Of a stretch of DNA of 64,000 bases, positions 12,481 to 23,966 are shown one piece after another. The stretch's first letter is position 1, and each line of letters begins with the position of its first letter. The stretch is from NCBI GenBank assembly GCA_964016985.1, contig OZ024826.1:61510910-61574909 (forward strand), read 5' to 3'. Origin of the DNA: Anodontia alba (lineage: Eukaryota > Mollusca > Bivalvia > Lucinida > Lucinidae). Made by a program: the position numbers and the translations under genes. Under the pieces are notes generated by a model. The model worked only from the letters and a program-made list of their open reading frames with translations, was not told where the DNA came from and ran no database searches.

Positions 12481-12549
12481 CCCTGTCCATCCCCTCAGTT
12501 TTAGCTAGTTGATAGATAAAATATGTGTTAATATTCGTGTGTATGATAT

Positions 12550-13076
12550 TTAAATGATCAGTCGATGAGAACCTCTTATGAAAATAAACTTTTGTCGAAA
12601 GAAAGCTGTTTTATTTTTCTGAAAAACATTGGCCATTTCAATGTCGGATAAACGAAACAACAACATTCTGCCATCCAAACCAGAACGAGGCTCTCCAATA
12701 AAGATCGAGAGGCTCCGAATGATTTGATTGTGTGACGTAGTATTTAAAAAAGGTCTATCAATTATTGGTGCTGTGTCGTTCATACCTGGCGCTGCCTCTA
12801 TGTGACTCAGTTGCCTGGCAGCGTTAAAAATCTGAAAACTGAAACTGTTCATACCGGTCTTTCCATGGACTTCCTCGAGTTCGTCCTTGGGTAAGCTGTG
12901 TTGGGTTTTATTTTCACCCTTTGTATGTGGCAGGTGAGTGAAGAATTCTCGTGAATCCACGTAATTTTGCGAGGACGGGAACATATTTTAGGGCCACCAC
13001 GCGACAAAACTACAGTACGGCGGCACAACGAAGCTGTTACGATATCTTCATCATTACGAGAGGACAGCCGCAGCAT
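12550..13076 (-). CDS. Unassigned ORF pair, possible exon of an unknown gene
   Basis: Two overlapping minus-strand ORFs: 144 codons (12984-12550) and 75 codons (13076-12849). The longer one is the largest ORF in this part of the window that is not a repeat translation. It has mixed, non-repetitive composition, with a readable hydrophilic start (MFPSSQNYVDSREFF) and segments such as GEPRSGLDGRMLLFRLSD. I see no signal peptide, membrane segment, zinc ligands or known motif. The first 75-codon frame starts in a locally CpG-containing patch, as a first exon might. No splice sites could be assigned with confidence. It may be chance, a TE fragment, or a lineage-specific host exon. Confidence 0.22.
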
Positions 13077-13296
13077 AAAATTCTACTGAAAATAGTTTGT
13101 GGTCACATATGAACACATGGCGTATTCCCACATTTCATACCTCACTTGTCGATTTATCCATCTTTGGTGTATTAAAGTTTATATTCTGTTGTGTGAGTGA
13201 CAGAGAATGAGATAGAAAGAGAATTTCATTATTCTTGTTTTGTTTATTGTTGATTCATTTATTGCTTGTATTTTCGAAACAGTTTTGGAAAATTCA

Positions 13297-13298
<2 letters not shown>

Positions 13299-13336
<38 letters not shown>
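13299..13336. repeat. (CA)n microsatellite
   Basis: Uninterrupted CA/AC dinucleotide run followed by a T-rich tract. Confidence 0.97.
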
Positions 13337-13337
<1 letters not shown>

Positions 13338-13409
13338 TTATTTTCTTCTTTTTTTTTCTGATTTCTGCTACTTTTCTTGCATTTTGGACTTACGGTATTC
13401 ATGAAATTA

Positions 13410-13435
13410 TGAGAGAGAGAGAGAGAGAGAGAGAG
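13410..13435. repeat. (GA)n microsatellite
   Basis: Uninterrupted GA run of about 26 bp. The ORF spanning the CA and GA runs is not a gene. Confidence 0.95.
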
Positions 13436-13707
13436 TTTGCTATTAATTTTGTCTTTGTTTTATTTATTAAATTCTTGTTATGAAGTAAGATGGGCTGCGT
13501 TCAAAAGTGCGGGTTACTCGCGATTGGTTTTGCCTTGGACCTCTGCTCCTGCTGGCACTCGTCATTAGGTACAGGGATCCAAATCAAAACATTCGCCATC
13601 ACTTTGCACTTTAGAACGCAATCCTGCTGTTTTTTTTTGTTTTTTTTTTTTTTTTGTTTTTGTTTTTTTCAGAAGAAACCTTGGATTATTAATTACCCAA
13701 TGAGGGC

Positions 13708-13765
13708 ACAGCGAAGTCTCTGATCAGACTGAACAGATGCCCAGTTTGATCTGAGACTTCGCAGG
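13708..13765. repeat. Short hairpin, AGCGAAGTCTC arms
   Basis: GCGAAGTCTCTGATCAGACT and its diverged complement ending GATCTGAGACTTCGC pair around a loop of about 10 nt. It could be the end of a foldback MITE or, less likely, a small-RNA precursor. Confidence 0.55.
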
Positions 13766-14132
13766 TCTAATTGGTGACTTTGTCATGCGCAGACTGAATT
13801 TATCTTTTCTGTTATGCAAATATATACAGTTCTGTTTACACAGCAGGACTCACCGTTAATTCTGCGCCATTCATTGCGCGGAATTTTGCTACCTAGCGGA
13901 AATTAACACTGACGATGCGAGAGCTCTCGAAGGCTTAGTACATGTAGCGTTCACATTTTGCTTTGAATGAACTGTTACAAGACACCACCGTAATTAATTT
14001 GCAAAATTAGAAATCTTATGAGTCTTCCGACTTTTACACGTCCTATAATGTAAGACTGCAACAACGCTTAGTCGTTATGAAAATGGTAGATATAAATACA
14101 AAACAATAAGCAAATGAAATAGAAATCTTCAT

Positions 14133-14147
14133 TTAAAAAAAAAAAAA

Positions 14148-14206
<59 letters not shown>

Positions 14207-14810
14207 TGCATTTCTCATTTCTGAAGTGATTTTCAATCCTACTGACAAACTTCAAAATCCTAAATGCATATTGCCTTTGGGACAAGAGCTGATATTCATC
14301 CAAGTGTACCATGATATTTAAGCATACTATATGTTCAAGCACCTTACATGGCACGCATGTCAGAGACACGGGGAGATTATTACAAGCAAGAGCTTTATCC
14401 CCTTTCTGAAAGAGGGGACAAATGTTTGCAAGAAGCCATTCCTTGGGGATTTCACCCATATCAATAGATTGTTGAAACAAACGAGCAAATACTGTAGCTA
14501 GTTCATTTGCTAGCTCCTTTAGAGCTCCTGGATGAAGCTCATCAGGTCCTAAGGCTTTGAGGGATTCAAGCCTTTAAGTAAGATAATCACTCCTTTTGAA
14601 GACACCACAATACTATCCATGAAAAGGGCCGATCTTCTGGTTAACGGAACCCCATTGAATTCAGTTTTATTGAACGCATCATTGACTTGACCAATTAGTT
14701 CCCCTGTCCTTTCAGTGTCTAATTCTGCAACTCCATTTCTAGTTTGTCTGGAGAGTGGATATCTTGAAACCGGTAAAGCGGTAAGAATCAAGTCCAAGGT
14801 GTTTTTATCA
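14133..14810 (-). pseudogene. Non-LTR retrotransposon fragment (linker to RT fingers)
   Basis: Minus-strand coding pieces typical of Jockey/CR1-like ORF2 just before and within the start of the reverse transcriptase. First comes the GLNPSKALGPDELHPGALK-type segment (14550-14580 region, needing a frame change). It is followed by LFQQSIDMGEIPKEWLLANI, CPLFQKGDKALACNN and VSLTCVPCKVLEHIV, then DEYQLLSQRQYAFR. The catalytic YADD region is absent, since the copy stops at a (TA)n tract (14148-14204). The same segment, about as diverged, occurs in the longer copy at 16275-18440, so both belong to one family. It is frameshifted and 3'-truncated, hence dead. Confidence 0.85.
14148..14204. repeat. (TA)n microsatellite
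   Basis: About 28 TA units next to a poly-A tract (plus strand), abutting the LINE fragment. Confidence 0.97.
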
Positions 14811-15059
14811 CGAGTGGGGAATGATATATTTTGTTCAAAGCCATGGAGCAGCTGAACGGAACATTGCTACCATCAACGGAAAAGCTAACATTTGTTAATT
14901 ATGAATCCAAACGTAAAATCTTAATATTCATTTGATAAATATATTTATGTTTTGTATTTTTTGACATAGTTTACCAAAAGTGTTTTATCAGAATCAGAAT
15001 ATTTTACTAGTGACACATCAATAGATATTCATTCACCAGGGCCAACGATTGCGATGACT

Positions 15060-15305
15060 AGTCTCTAGACCTCACCTCAGAACTTTCGGCAGAGGATATT
15101 ATAAATGCAGAGAGTTCATTCCAATCCCTAATAGTGTCTGGAAGAAACTGTACTTGTAAATGTCAGTTCTAGCATATGGCACTTGAAATGCCATTGGATG
15201 CTGATTCTTATTGTGCCTATTTGGGGGTTGAAGGTCGTCACAAGGTTTACTAGCTCTACCTTTCAGACCTTTGAATAGCAATATGAGTTTACTACTTTTC
15301 ATCAC
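15060..15305 (-). pseudogene. Non-LTR retrotransposon ORF2 C-terminal fragment
   Basis: The minus strand reads LLFKGLKGRASKPCDDLQPP, then MAFQVPYARTDIYKYSFF, then a frameshift before a WNSL-like sequence. This is the characteristic C-terminal tail of Jockey/CR1-like reverse transcriptases (SFFPRTIRDWN-type ending). It is cut on both sides and matches no ORF of host type. Its neighbours (14133-14810 and 16275-18440) are the same family, so it may be a third copy or a displaced end. Confidence 0.75.
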
Positions 15306-15384
15306 GAAAACATGCCTATATAATTTTGACCCCCTTAAACCCCACTTTTATATAGTAAAACTGGGGTTTACAGGGGTATACATT

Positions 15385-15502
15385 ATCTTTCTTATTTCTG
15401 CTCAAAAACATAGATTATGGTACTCGTTAGAACCGCCTCGTCGAGGCGGTTCTAACGAGTACCCACAATCTATGTTTTGTGCTGAAATATGAAAAATATC
15501 AG
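15385..15502. repeat. Long near-perfect palindrome
   Basis: The centre is CCTCGTCGAGG near 15437-15447. Inner arms of about 34 nt (TACTCGTTAGAACCGCCTCG and its complement, extending through ACATAGATT) carry only one mismatch and a one-base gap. Weaker outer pairing (TTTCTGCTCAAAAACATAG against CTATGTTTTGTGCTGAAA) extends it. Related ends appear at 44025-44090 and 21445-21480, so it is probably a foldback MITE. Confidence 0.85.
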
Positions 15503-15924
15503 AATTTTTTATCTATTTTTTTTTATTTTTTTGCTGGTAAAATTTTCAGTATATTTGAATAGGTATGTTTTCGTAATGTGCGTCTCTTATGAAGAGGCTC
15601 CCACCCTAACTGTTCAAGGATGCTAGTCATACTTCCAGTTTCAAATTTTTAGTTGCCAGTCACCAAAAAAGCTAAGAGAAAAGTCCAGGGAGAGCCACAA
15701 TCACAAACCGCAGCCCTTCCCAGACACCAAGAGGAAGAGGAAACAGACAAAACCAAACAAGCGCAAATCGAACAAACGTACGAAAAGCACTAAGATTAGC
15801 TCTCTCTTCCCCAAGCGAGGTAATTGCAATGCTAAAAGGACTGAAAAACACAAGAACAAAATAACACATGGTAAGAATAAAACAAATCGCCTCCTAGGAT
15901 AAACCACAAAGCAACAAAGAGTAA

Positions 15925-16200
15925 GACTAACACGGGACCACCGCATTAGAACGGTCAGTAGAATAAATCACCGGGGGTGGGGTGGGGGGGGGGGGAGGGG
16001 GGGGGTGTTAAAGCACTTTTACAGCTAGCCAACTTCACCCTGGACCCCGATGCTACTCTTAATACAGAAAATTCGGTTCGCATAAAGGCTCCAAACTCAG
16101 TCAATGCATCAAAGCGAAAACATAAAAATCAAATTAATCACAATGATAAACAAAGACCAGTACTCATGGCTAATTCTACTGTATGCCAGAGTAAGTGAAA
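15925..16200 (+). repeat. Dispersed repeat with G-rich run
   Basis: GGGACCACCGCATTAGAACG followed by a long G-run (15968-16010), then TTTTACAGCTAGCCAACTTC. It parallels 10985-11130. ORFs through the G-run and the complementary proline/leucine-rich frames are not genes. Confidence 0.5.
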
Positions 16201-16274
16201 ACTAATAGTTGAACCACGACGGGCCAAGCCAAAGACGTATCGTCAAGCCCCAACTGGCGGGGGTAGGGGGAGGG

Positions 16275-18440
16275 GGGCGGGGGCATGACGATAGGTTACG
16301 TCTTAAGAAACCAAGAGTTCTGTTTGCTTTTGTGCAAACATTGCTTACATTAGTATTCCATTTCAAATCCTTAGAAATCCAAGGTATTTAATATTATCCA
16401 CATTTTCGAGTACTGTTCCTTCTAAGGAATTGCATTGATCTTTTTGATACGCTTCCTGGTAAGCTGCATAATGTTACATTTCACGGGCTGAAATCTCATA
16501 CCCCATTCCCTGGCCCATTTGCCCAGTTGATCAATATCAAATTGGAGTTTCGATGTGTCTTCAATGGTATCAATCTGACGATAGCAGACACAGTATTCAG
16601 CGAACGGACGAATCTCAGATTCTATTCCAACCACGATGTCATTTATATACAAGGAAAACAACAGTGGACCGAGAACAGTGCCCTGCGGCACACCAGACAA
16701 AACAGGTACCCATTGCAATTTTGCACCATAGCCTACAACCCTTTGTTGCCTATTGTACATAAATGGATCAATCCATACTAAAGTTTTTCCACTTATGCTA
16801 TATACATGGAGCTTGTATTTCAGAAGTTCATGAGGAGGAGTCTCAAATGCCTTCTCGAAGTCCAATATGAATGTATCTATTTGACCTCCTGCATCCAAAA
16901 TTTTAGCCCAATAATTTATTACTGTGATCAACTGTGTTTCACAGCTACGTTTCTTCCTGAAAGCATGTTGCCTGTCTGATAGAAGCTTGTGTTCATCAAG
17001 ATGAGCCATAATATTTGTACATACTTTGTGTTCAAGCATCTTGGTAGGAACACATGTCGAGGATACTGGACGATAGTTACTAGGTTAAGCTCTGTCTCCC
17101 TTCTGATAAAGTGGACAGATTTTAGACAAAGACCATTCCTTTTGGGATTTCACCCTTATCAAAAGATAATTGGAACAACTGAGCAAATACAGGGTCAAGT
17201 TCTACCGCAAGTTCTTTAAGGACTCTAGGCGGAAGTTCATCAGGTCCCAAAGCCTTTGAGGGATTAAAGCCTTTCATCATTTTATAACACCTTCATTTGA
17301 AACTTGAATGTCACTCATAGGCGGAGCTGACTTCTCAAGTAGAGGGACCACATTTTCCGAAGTTTTTGGAGTATACATCTGTAACCTGACCGTTGAACTC
17401 CTTAGCCTGCTCAATTTCAGACTCAGCCAAACCACTACCGTTTCTCCTTATGAGAGGAGGGATACCCTGATTATCTTTTCTCTGACTGTTGCTATACTGA
17501 TAGAAGTCTTCGGAGTTAACCTTGAAGTCTTCGGAGTTAACCTTAATGTCACCAACCAATTTGTTAACATACAGATCGTGCTGTTTTTTTATCAGCTTTG
17601 ATTTGCTGTCTCAGTTCCTGAAACTTAGATCTAAGTTTACTGCTGCCAGTCTTTTTTGCCTTTGCATGAGTTTTATTTCTTTTTCTAATCTTCCTTCTAC
17701 TCTCAGATGTAATCCAAGGGACGGAAGCTTAGAGGGAATATACTTATCTACAGCCTCCTGTATGAAGAAAGTTATCAAATTGAAGTTTTCCTGAACAGAA
17801 CGAGAACCAGAATGATCATTGGAATATTTATCCTTTGCAAAGTTTGAAGAATCTTATCTCAAAGAGTCAAAATCACCCTTCAGATACAAATAAACCTTAT
17901 GCCATATGTGGTGTCTTCCTTTGAGGAATAAAGACCTTTAAAGTTCCTGCAACAATGTCATGATCACTCAGGTTTTCAGGAGAGTGTACTTCTTGAAACT
18001 GCCCAGGTTACGAAGTTAAAACCAAATCTAGTATATTCTCTTCCCGAGTTGGAAAATTCACCAGCTGTTCTAACCCATGATCATTCATAATGTCCACAAG
18101 TACTTGCCCCTCTGACTGACAACATGGCCTCATTTTTGTTAAGTCGGTCTGGCCAAACAACGTCTCTAAAGTTAAAGTCACCTAGTATGTAGACCGAAGG
18201 ATGTTTTTTATGTTGAGACTTGTTGTGCTCAAGCTGATTTTGAAGGAGTTGAAAGTCTTCGCACGAGCCACTTGGTTCTCGATACCAACTTGCTATGTAG
18301 TGAGAAGTTTTGTTTTCAAAGACCTTAGCCCATACTGATTCCGAGTCGTTTTCCAGTTCTGTCAATGGCATATGGGGAATTTATTTGTGAAAAAAGAGCA
18401 TCACGCCCCCACCATGAAGGTTCCTGTCTTTTAATATATT
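16275..18440 (-). pseudogene. Jockey/CR1-like non-LTR retrotransposon ORF2 (EN-RT), degenerate
   Basis: Read on the minus strand from 18440 down. An endonuclease (EEP/APE-type) fragment contains HGGGVMLFFHK and later ILGDFNFRDVVWPD, the GDFN motif. A linker with GFNPSKALGPDELPPRVLKE follows. The reverse transcriptase (17039-16422) includes KKRSCETQL, DFEKAFETPPHELL, SGVPQGTVLGPLLF and FQPVKCNIMQLTRK. The palm motif reads FAEYCVCY where FADD is expected, so the catalytic aspartates are lost. The thumb continues as LEGTVLENVDNIKYLG to NRTLGFLRRNLSSCP and stops at a C/G-rich tract near 16275. Multiple frameshifts are present, including a local 21-bp duplication encoding VNSEDF twice (17510-17550). 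Both termini are missing. Confidence 0.9.
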
Positions 18441-18689
18441 GGGTAAAAAAAACAACAACACCGTTCTGGCGTTCCATCTGTTCTGGGTTTTAGTAATCGG
18501 CGGATTTAAGGGTTGAAAATGCACTGGATAATCTTTCCACATTTTTCTGGCTGTCCTATCCCGTCTATCAAGTCTTCATTTTTTTCACTTCAATCTGCCC
18601 TGTCTACTTTTTTTCTTTGAAGTCGCAACTTCCGCGCTATAATCATCAAGTGTGATGGACGGCGTATACAATAGAGGGATACTGGACAA

Positions 18690-19315
18690 CTCTGCCCCTA
18701 ACAATTTCGGCCCCTAACAAAGTCGACCCTAACCAACTCGGCCCCTAATATTTATTAATGATCATGAATGAAATGTTAATAATATATTCTGTCTGAATAC
18801 CTACGGTATCAAGTACAACAAGAAATCAGCAAAGATGTCAACACTTTACACCCTTATTTTGGACTGTACAGATGTAGACCTGAAACTGAGAGAAACCCAG
18901 AGGGATGACTTAATGCACCAGATAATCGGTCACCAGGGATTTGTGTTATGCACTGCACTATAAATGGATTTGTAATCTGAACATCATCGGATAGGGGCAT
19001 AAATAGAGACTGCTATTATATTATATAAATTATAGAGGTGGAGTGCCAAGAAATAAACTGTAATATATACATGGATTTACATTCACTGTGAAGTTCTCCT
19101 GACAGTGGAGGACTATACCAACAACAACAACAACATAGCATGTTTTAGGGACAGGGTCGAATGAAAAACAGTCAAAACATTTTGTGTTTAAATACAGTGT
19201 AACTATCCACCGAAACAATTGTTTTAGGGGCCGTTAGTAGGGCCGAGTTTTAAGGGGCCGTGTTGGTTAGGGGCCGAGTTGGCTAGGGGAAGAGTTTGCT
19301 AGGGGTCGAGATGTC
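18690..19315. mobile_element. Inverted-repeat element with minisatellite arms (GGCCCCTAACNAACTC)
   Basis: The left arm (18690-18748) has units such as CTCGGCCCCTAA. The right arm (19222-19312) is the reverse complement, with units such as TTAGGGGCCGAGTTGG. The ends are CTGGACAACTCTGCCCC and, on the other strand, CCGGGACATCTCGACCCC. Possible eroded flanking duplication: TAGAGGGATA against TAGATGTATA. The interior of about 470 bp has no recognisable gene. It ends about 35 bp before the next element begins. Confidence 0.7.
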
Positions 19316-19605
19316 CCGGTAGATGTATATCTTACTGCAACGTTAAATTTGCGGCGCATGCTAATCTACGGTATTTCCGGTATCAGTCCCGGGATTCTTG
19401 GAGGACGATATGTTTGACACAGCATAACATCAAAAGTGTTTGGTCGACTTTAATAATTTAAACACCAAATTAAAGGCAATAGTCTCATCTACAAAATAAA
19501 GATATTTAAAAAAAAAATATTGTTGCTGATGTTGCAGGATGGTGTCAAAGTCCAGGTATCGAGCTTCACTTGTCCGGGTATTCATAGAGGCATACCTCAA
19601 CACAA

Positions 19606-19915
19606 ACAAGTATCAATAGCCAGTCTAGTCGACTTCTGTTTTAATCCAGCATTTCTAAATTTTCGTACATGTTATTTAGTAAGTGTGATGTGTTCACACT
19701 TGTTGAATTGTTTAGAAAATGGGTAAATGTCACCTTTCCCAAGAGAACCATCTCGCTGCAGAGGAACAAAGTTCGCTACTGTTAATCCAAAATCTCTCAA
19801 AATTACTGTTAGGTGTCATTGTAAACTTCCAGAATTTGTCGATGACATGGTATGCTGCGAATGCAGATAATGCAAACAATGGTTTCATAAAAAAAACGCA
19901 TCGACATATAAATCT
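19606..19915 (+). pseudogene. Relic of an Ulp1-peptidase/PHD-finger transposon protein
   Basis: Starting where the tandem-repeat arm ends, the + strand reads SIASLVDFCFNPAFLNF and CSHLLNCLENG, matching the part of an Ulp1-type (C48) peptidase that follows the catalytic Cys. MSPFPKR follows after a stop codon. After a frame change there is a zinc-finger-like tail: RCHCKLPEFVDDMVCCEC and then CKQWFHKK, with a stop between. Spacing of the Cys and His residues fits a PHD finger, although the last cysteines are lost. Stops and frameshifts make it dead. Its position inside the 19352-23970 element implies that the element family once encoded an Ulp1-PHD protein. Compare the peptidase relic at 11190-11640. 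Confidence 0.6.
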
Positions 19916-19928
19916 TTAGATACTTATT

Positions 19929-20143
19929 TGTGTTGAGGTTTTACGGCCAAGTCAACCCAATGGGGTCATCTCGAGCGTGGTAGGTTTACCTAACCAAACT
20001 TTTACTGGACCAGCATGGTCCTCTAAGCGGTTAACTAGTATTGTGCATATTCTTTCGTCAGAAACTGACAACTGCCCTGAAGGGAAAGAATGACAGAATA
20101 AAATATTTCATGATCAATCTCCACGAAAGAATGTTGCCGACCA
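19929..20143 (-). mobile_element. tRNA-derived SINE, family A, 5'-truncated
   Basis: Minus-strand copy of the family seen at 53596-53885: tail TGAGGTTTTACGGCC, then TGGGGTCATCTCGAGC, then GACAACTGCCCTGAAG, then GAATGTTGCCGACC. The tRNA-like head is missing and a (GT)n run (20144-20165) stands in its place. Confidence 0.8.
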
Positions 20144-20356
20144 GGTGTGTGTGTGTGTGTGTGTATGAATTTATTTAATGGCCATATCGTCCCTACCCCG
20201 TTTTCATACCAGGGCGGGCTTATCGCGATACCGGGATTTTAAGATCATCCTGCAACATCAGTACCCAAAAGTTTTTTTATGTACCTGTAATTTTTTTTAC
20301 CAAATTGTTGTTTTTAATCTGGTGTTTAAACTTTTAAAATCAGTCAAGTATTATTG

Positions 20357-22376
20357 GAGTGAGTATTATTTGCAGACCAAATCATGCGGACCTGTGGACG
20401 GATCTGCAGTGGACCAAGAGTATTATCTGCAGACCATTTACCTTGAAGACCAGGTTTTATCAATACCAATAAGCAATATATTTATTATGGTATCCCAGTT
20501 GGGGAAGGGGTCGGGGGTACTCTATATTTTGCCTGCTAAATAGGTTAGGACTATTTTGGGAGTTTAAAATTTTGAATTTTACTACTTTTTGAGGGATTTG
20601 CGGGGAAAAGTGGCTTTTTTGGGTATTTTGGCCATTTGCAGGTTTTTGGGGTTTTTTTTGGGGGGGTTGGGGGGTAGTGGGGGGGGGGGGGGGGGTGTTT
20701 GGTCACTTTCAACACTGCCTACTGTTTTGGTCTATCAAGATTCTTGGTATTTTTTTATGGTATTGTAAAAATCGGGGTTAGATCCTTCTGTTGAACTGAC
20801 AGCTGTTTTTATTTGGTTTTAACAGTTCTATTTCCACTGTGCATCAATTCAATGCCATAAAATTAAAATTGGAGCTACTGTTGGAAACTGTTTAAAGCAC
20901 TAATATTATTAATAAAAAAATGTTTTCACCTGACTTGATTAAGTATAAATTCAGTATAACTTTTGAAATAATGTGTTATATCTTCAGTCTCACAACAAAA
21001 CATGTTAATAACTGAATATGATTTAGACCACAAAGTACTGAGGAACACTTTTTTCTCCAAACAGTGCCATTAAAGAGGTATTTTGAAAGGTGTTTTTCCT
21101 AATATTCATTTTAACATTTCCAAAGTCTAACCATTTTTCGTCCAAAAAAAAAAAAAAAAAAAAAAAAACAGGAAGTTGAAAAACAACAACAACAAATAAT
21201 AATAATAATAATAATTAACATGACTAAATAACATTTCCAAAGTCTAACCAATTTCTTGTCAAAAAATTACAAACAAACAAACAAAAAAAAAAGTTGAAAA
21301 ACAAAAACAAATAATAATAATTATTATTATTATAATTAACATGAATAAATAGTTATGGTAACACATCTATGCATTAAAGTTCAATATTAAATGGATCAGA
21401 AATGATATATTCGCATAAGATAACTTTATAAGTTCTCTTATTTCTGCTCTGACATAGTTTATGGGTTCTGGTTAGAGCCAGTTGACATTAAAGGCACATT
21501 TTTTTTTCTTCTTTGGCTAGACCTCCCTCTCATGATCAGCCCCAATATACAGTCCTGATAACAGAGCGCACAACAAAGGCTAATCTTATCTAAGTGGTTC
21601 TTAGGTGATTATAAGTCTCCTTAAGTGGGGCCCTGTAGGGGCAATTCATATAATTGCGATTTATTCAATACGTTACTTTAAAACCAAATAAATTCATTTG
21701 CAAATTTTGCATTTAATTTGTTGATTTGTATTGTGTCACTTTATTTGTTTTTTTTTTTTTTTTTTTTTTTTTGATAGTTTTTATCCAAAACACAACATTT
21801 TTTTTTGTGTGTGTGAGTGTGTGTTTTGTCTTGCATTGTGAAAAACAAATACAAATGAACTGATATAGAAATATAAAATTGAAAGTATTTATTTATTAAT
21901 TTATTTATTTATTTTCTAAAGTAAGTAAGAACACTTCACAATTATTCCAAAGCTGGCTTAAAACTAAATATTTTAGCTTCAATCAAATTGATTCTGCAAA
22001 TATTATGTAATCGTAAGAGTTCACCAGGAAAGAATAACACAGGAATATACTAAATAATATTTATCAATGAAAGTTAAACATAAAGGAATTGTCATAAAGT
22101 TTTCTTCAAGAGTATAGCTCATGACAAGGTGTTATTTGAAACTATTGATATTTTTCTTATTTTCCCATGAAAGCATATTTCAGTATGGTAATTATATCAA
22201 AACACATGAGACCTACATATATCAAAATATATTACCTTTATTACTTTATATATAATCTGTTTACACTTTTTCAGTCTGCAAGGTAAATGGTCTGCAGATA
22301 ATACCCTTTTGGTCCACTGCAGACCGGTCTACAGTCCACAGGTCTGCATGATTTGGTCTGCAAATAATACTCACCC
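20357..22376. mobile_element. 2.0-kb nonautonomous DNA transposon, about 95-bp TIRs, 9-bp TSD
   Basis: GTATTATTG repeats directly on both sides (20348-20356 and 22377-22385). The ends are GAGTGAGTATTATTTGCAGA and the complement of GGGTGAGTATTATTTGCAGA. The arms stay inverted for about 95 bp (through GTATTATCTGCAGACCATTT), with one about 7-bp indel. Long TIRs with a 9-bp duplication are typical of Mutator-like elements (family knowledge). The interior holds poly-G (20640-20696), poly-A (21147-21169) and poly-T (21753-21772) tracts but no transposase. It interrupts the host element's 190-bp repeat. Confidence 0.85.
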
Positions 22377-22385
22377 GTATTATTG

Positions 22386-23966
22386 ATGTTGCGCTTTGCC
22401 AAACACATAGACCTCTATGAATACCGGGACAAGTGAACCTCGATACCGGGACTTTGACATCACACTACAATATAAGCAACAGACATTTTTTTTTTAAATT
22501 TTATATTTATTTTGAAGATAAGAGTGTTACCTTTAATCTGTTGTGTAATTTATGAAAATCAATGAAGTGCTTTTGATATTATGCTTTGTCAAACACAGGG
22601 GCCTCAATGAATTACGGGACATGTGAACCTCGATACCGGGATTTTGACATAATGCTACAGCCTCAGCAACAGACAATTAGTTATATGTTTATATTTATTT
22701 TATAGATTGGAGTATTGCCTTTACTCAGATGTTAAATTTATTAAAATCAATTTAGTATTTTTGAGATTATATTCTGTAAAACACAGAGGTCTCAGTATGA
22801 ATACCTGGACATGTGAACCTCGATACCGGAACTTCAACATCATCCCACAACCTCAGCAACTACTGATGTTGTTTTTTTTTTTTTGTTTTTTTTTCTTTTT
22901 ACAAATTTGTACTTTTTATATACTTGAGTGTTGCCTAAAGGGTGTTTAATTTTTTCAAATCAGTTAAATAACTGATGTTATGCCATGTCAAAGACGTATG
23001 CCTCTATGGATATTGGGACAAGTGAATTTCGATATCGGGACTTTGACGTCATCCTGCAACAACTATATTATTTTTTTAAATATCTTTATTTTGTAGATGA
23101 GACTTTTGTCTTTAATTTGGTGTTTAAATTATCAAAATCGACCGAGTACTTTTGATGATATGCTGTGTCAAACACATAGACCTCCATGAATACTATATTA
23201 TTTTTTAAATATCTTTATCTTTATTTTTTAAATATCATTATTATTCATAATGGCCCATGTGAGAAGAATTTTGACAAATGCCGTAGATCCTGATCCAATT
23301 GCGCAACATTTGCTGGTCGGTCGGGATATACAACATTTGGACTCTAATTATCAGTTTACTGTTCTCTGATACATAAAAATGGGGTACCTGTTTCATAAAC
23401 TTGACCTTATAATCATACATGCTGTATTGTTGCAAGAATATAGTCACGCCTACTTTAGATGTTGCATTAGTTCAGTATATGTAAGAATATTGTAGTGTTT
23501 GTATATGTTCTGTAGGAGATGCGCTAAAATGTATTTGGCAATCTTAATAAAATTTGAATTTGAAATTTTGTAGATGAGACTTTTGTCTTTAATTTGGTGT
23601 TTAAAATTATTAAAATCGACCAAGTACTTAGTACTTTTGATGTTATGCTGTGTCAAATACATAGACTTCCGTGAATAATATATTATTTTTTAAATATCTT
23701 TATTTTGTATATGAGACTTTTGTCTTTAATTTGGTGTTTAAATTATTAAAATCGACCAAGTACTTTTGATGTTAAAAAGCCGAGCCTGCTATAATGTTTT
23801 CTTTTATTTGTTCAAACCAGTTTAAGATACATATTTCTTTTAATCTTATATTACCATATATGTAAAATGCTGTATTCACAATCAAAATTTGTACAATCAT
23901 TTGTCAAACACATAGACCTCCATGAATACCGGGACATGGATACCGGTATGACCGTAGATTAGCATG
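22386..23966 (+). repeat. 190-bp tandem repeat arm of the 4.6-kb element
   Basis: Units start with GATGTTATGCTGTGTCAAAC, then CCTCTATGAATACCGGGAC, then GAACCTCGATACCGGGACTT, then a T-rich linker and TTTGGTGTTTAAATTA. They repeat roughly every 190 bp, with shortened units near 23160 and 23640. The opposite-strand counterpart is at 19360-19605. Confidence 0.85.
23225..23566 (+). mobile_element. 5'-truncated retrotransposon 3' end, TTGAATTTGAA tail
   Basis: An insertion inside the tandem arm, recognisable because the arm sequence TTATTTTGTAGATGAG is interrupted. It ends AATAAAATTTGAATTTGAA, a tail of the kind carried by CR1/RTE-like LINEs. The upstream reading HVRRILTNAVDPDPIAQHL looks coding-like, but I cannot assign it to a domain. 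Confidence 0.5.

Noticed and set aside
15672..15946. Overlapping leucine/phenylalanine-rich minus-strand ORFs resembling membrane proteins
   Set aside because: Hydrophobic composition follows from A/C-rich plus-strand DNA; no start context or conserved domain.
19719..19919. 66-codon ORF as a gene
   Set aside because: The recognisable PHD-like cysteines are in a different frame; the whole is a relic inside a transposon.
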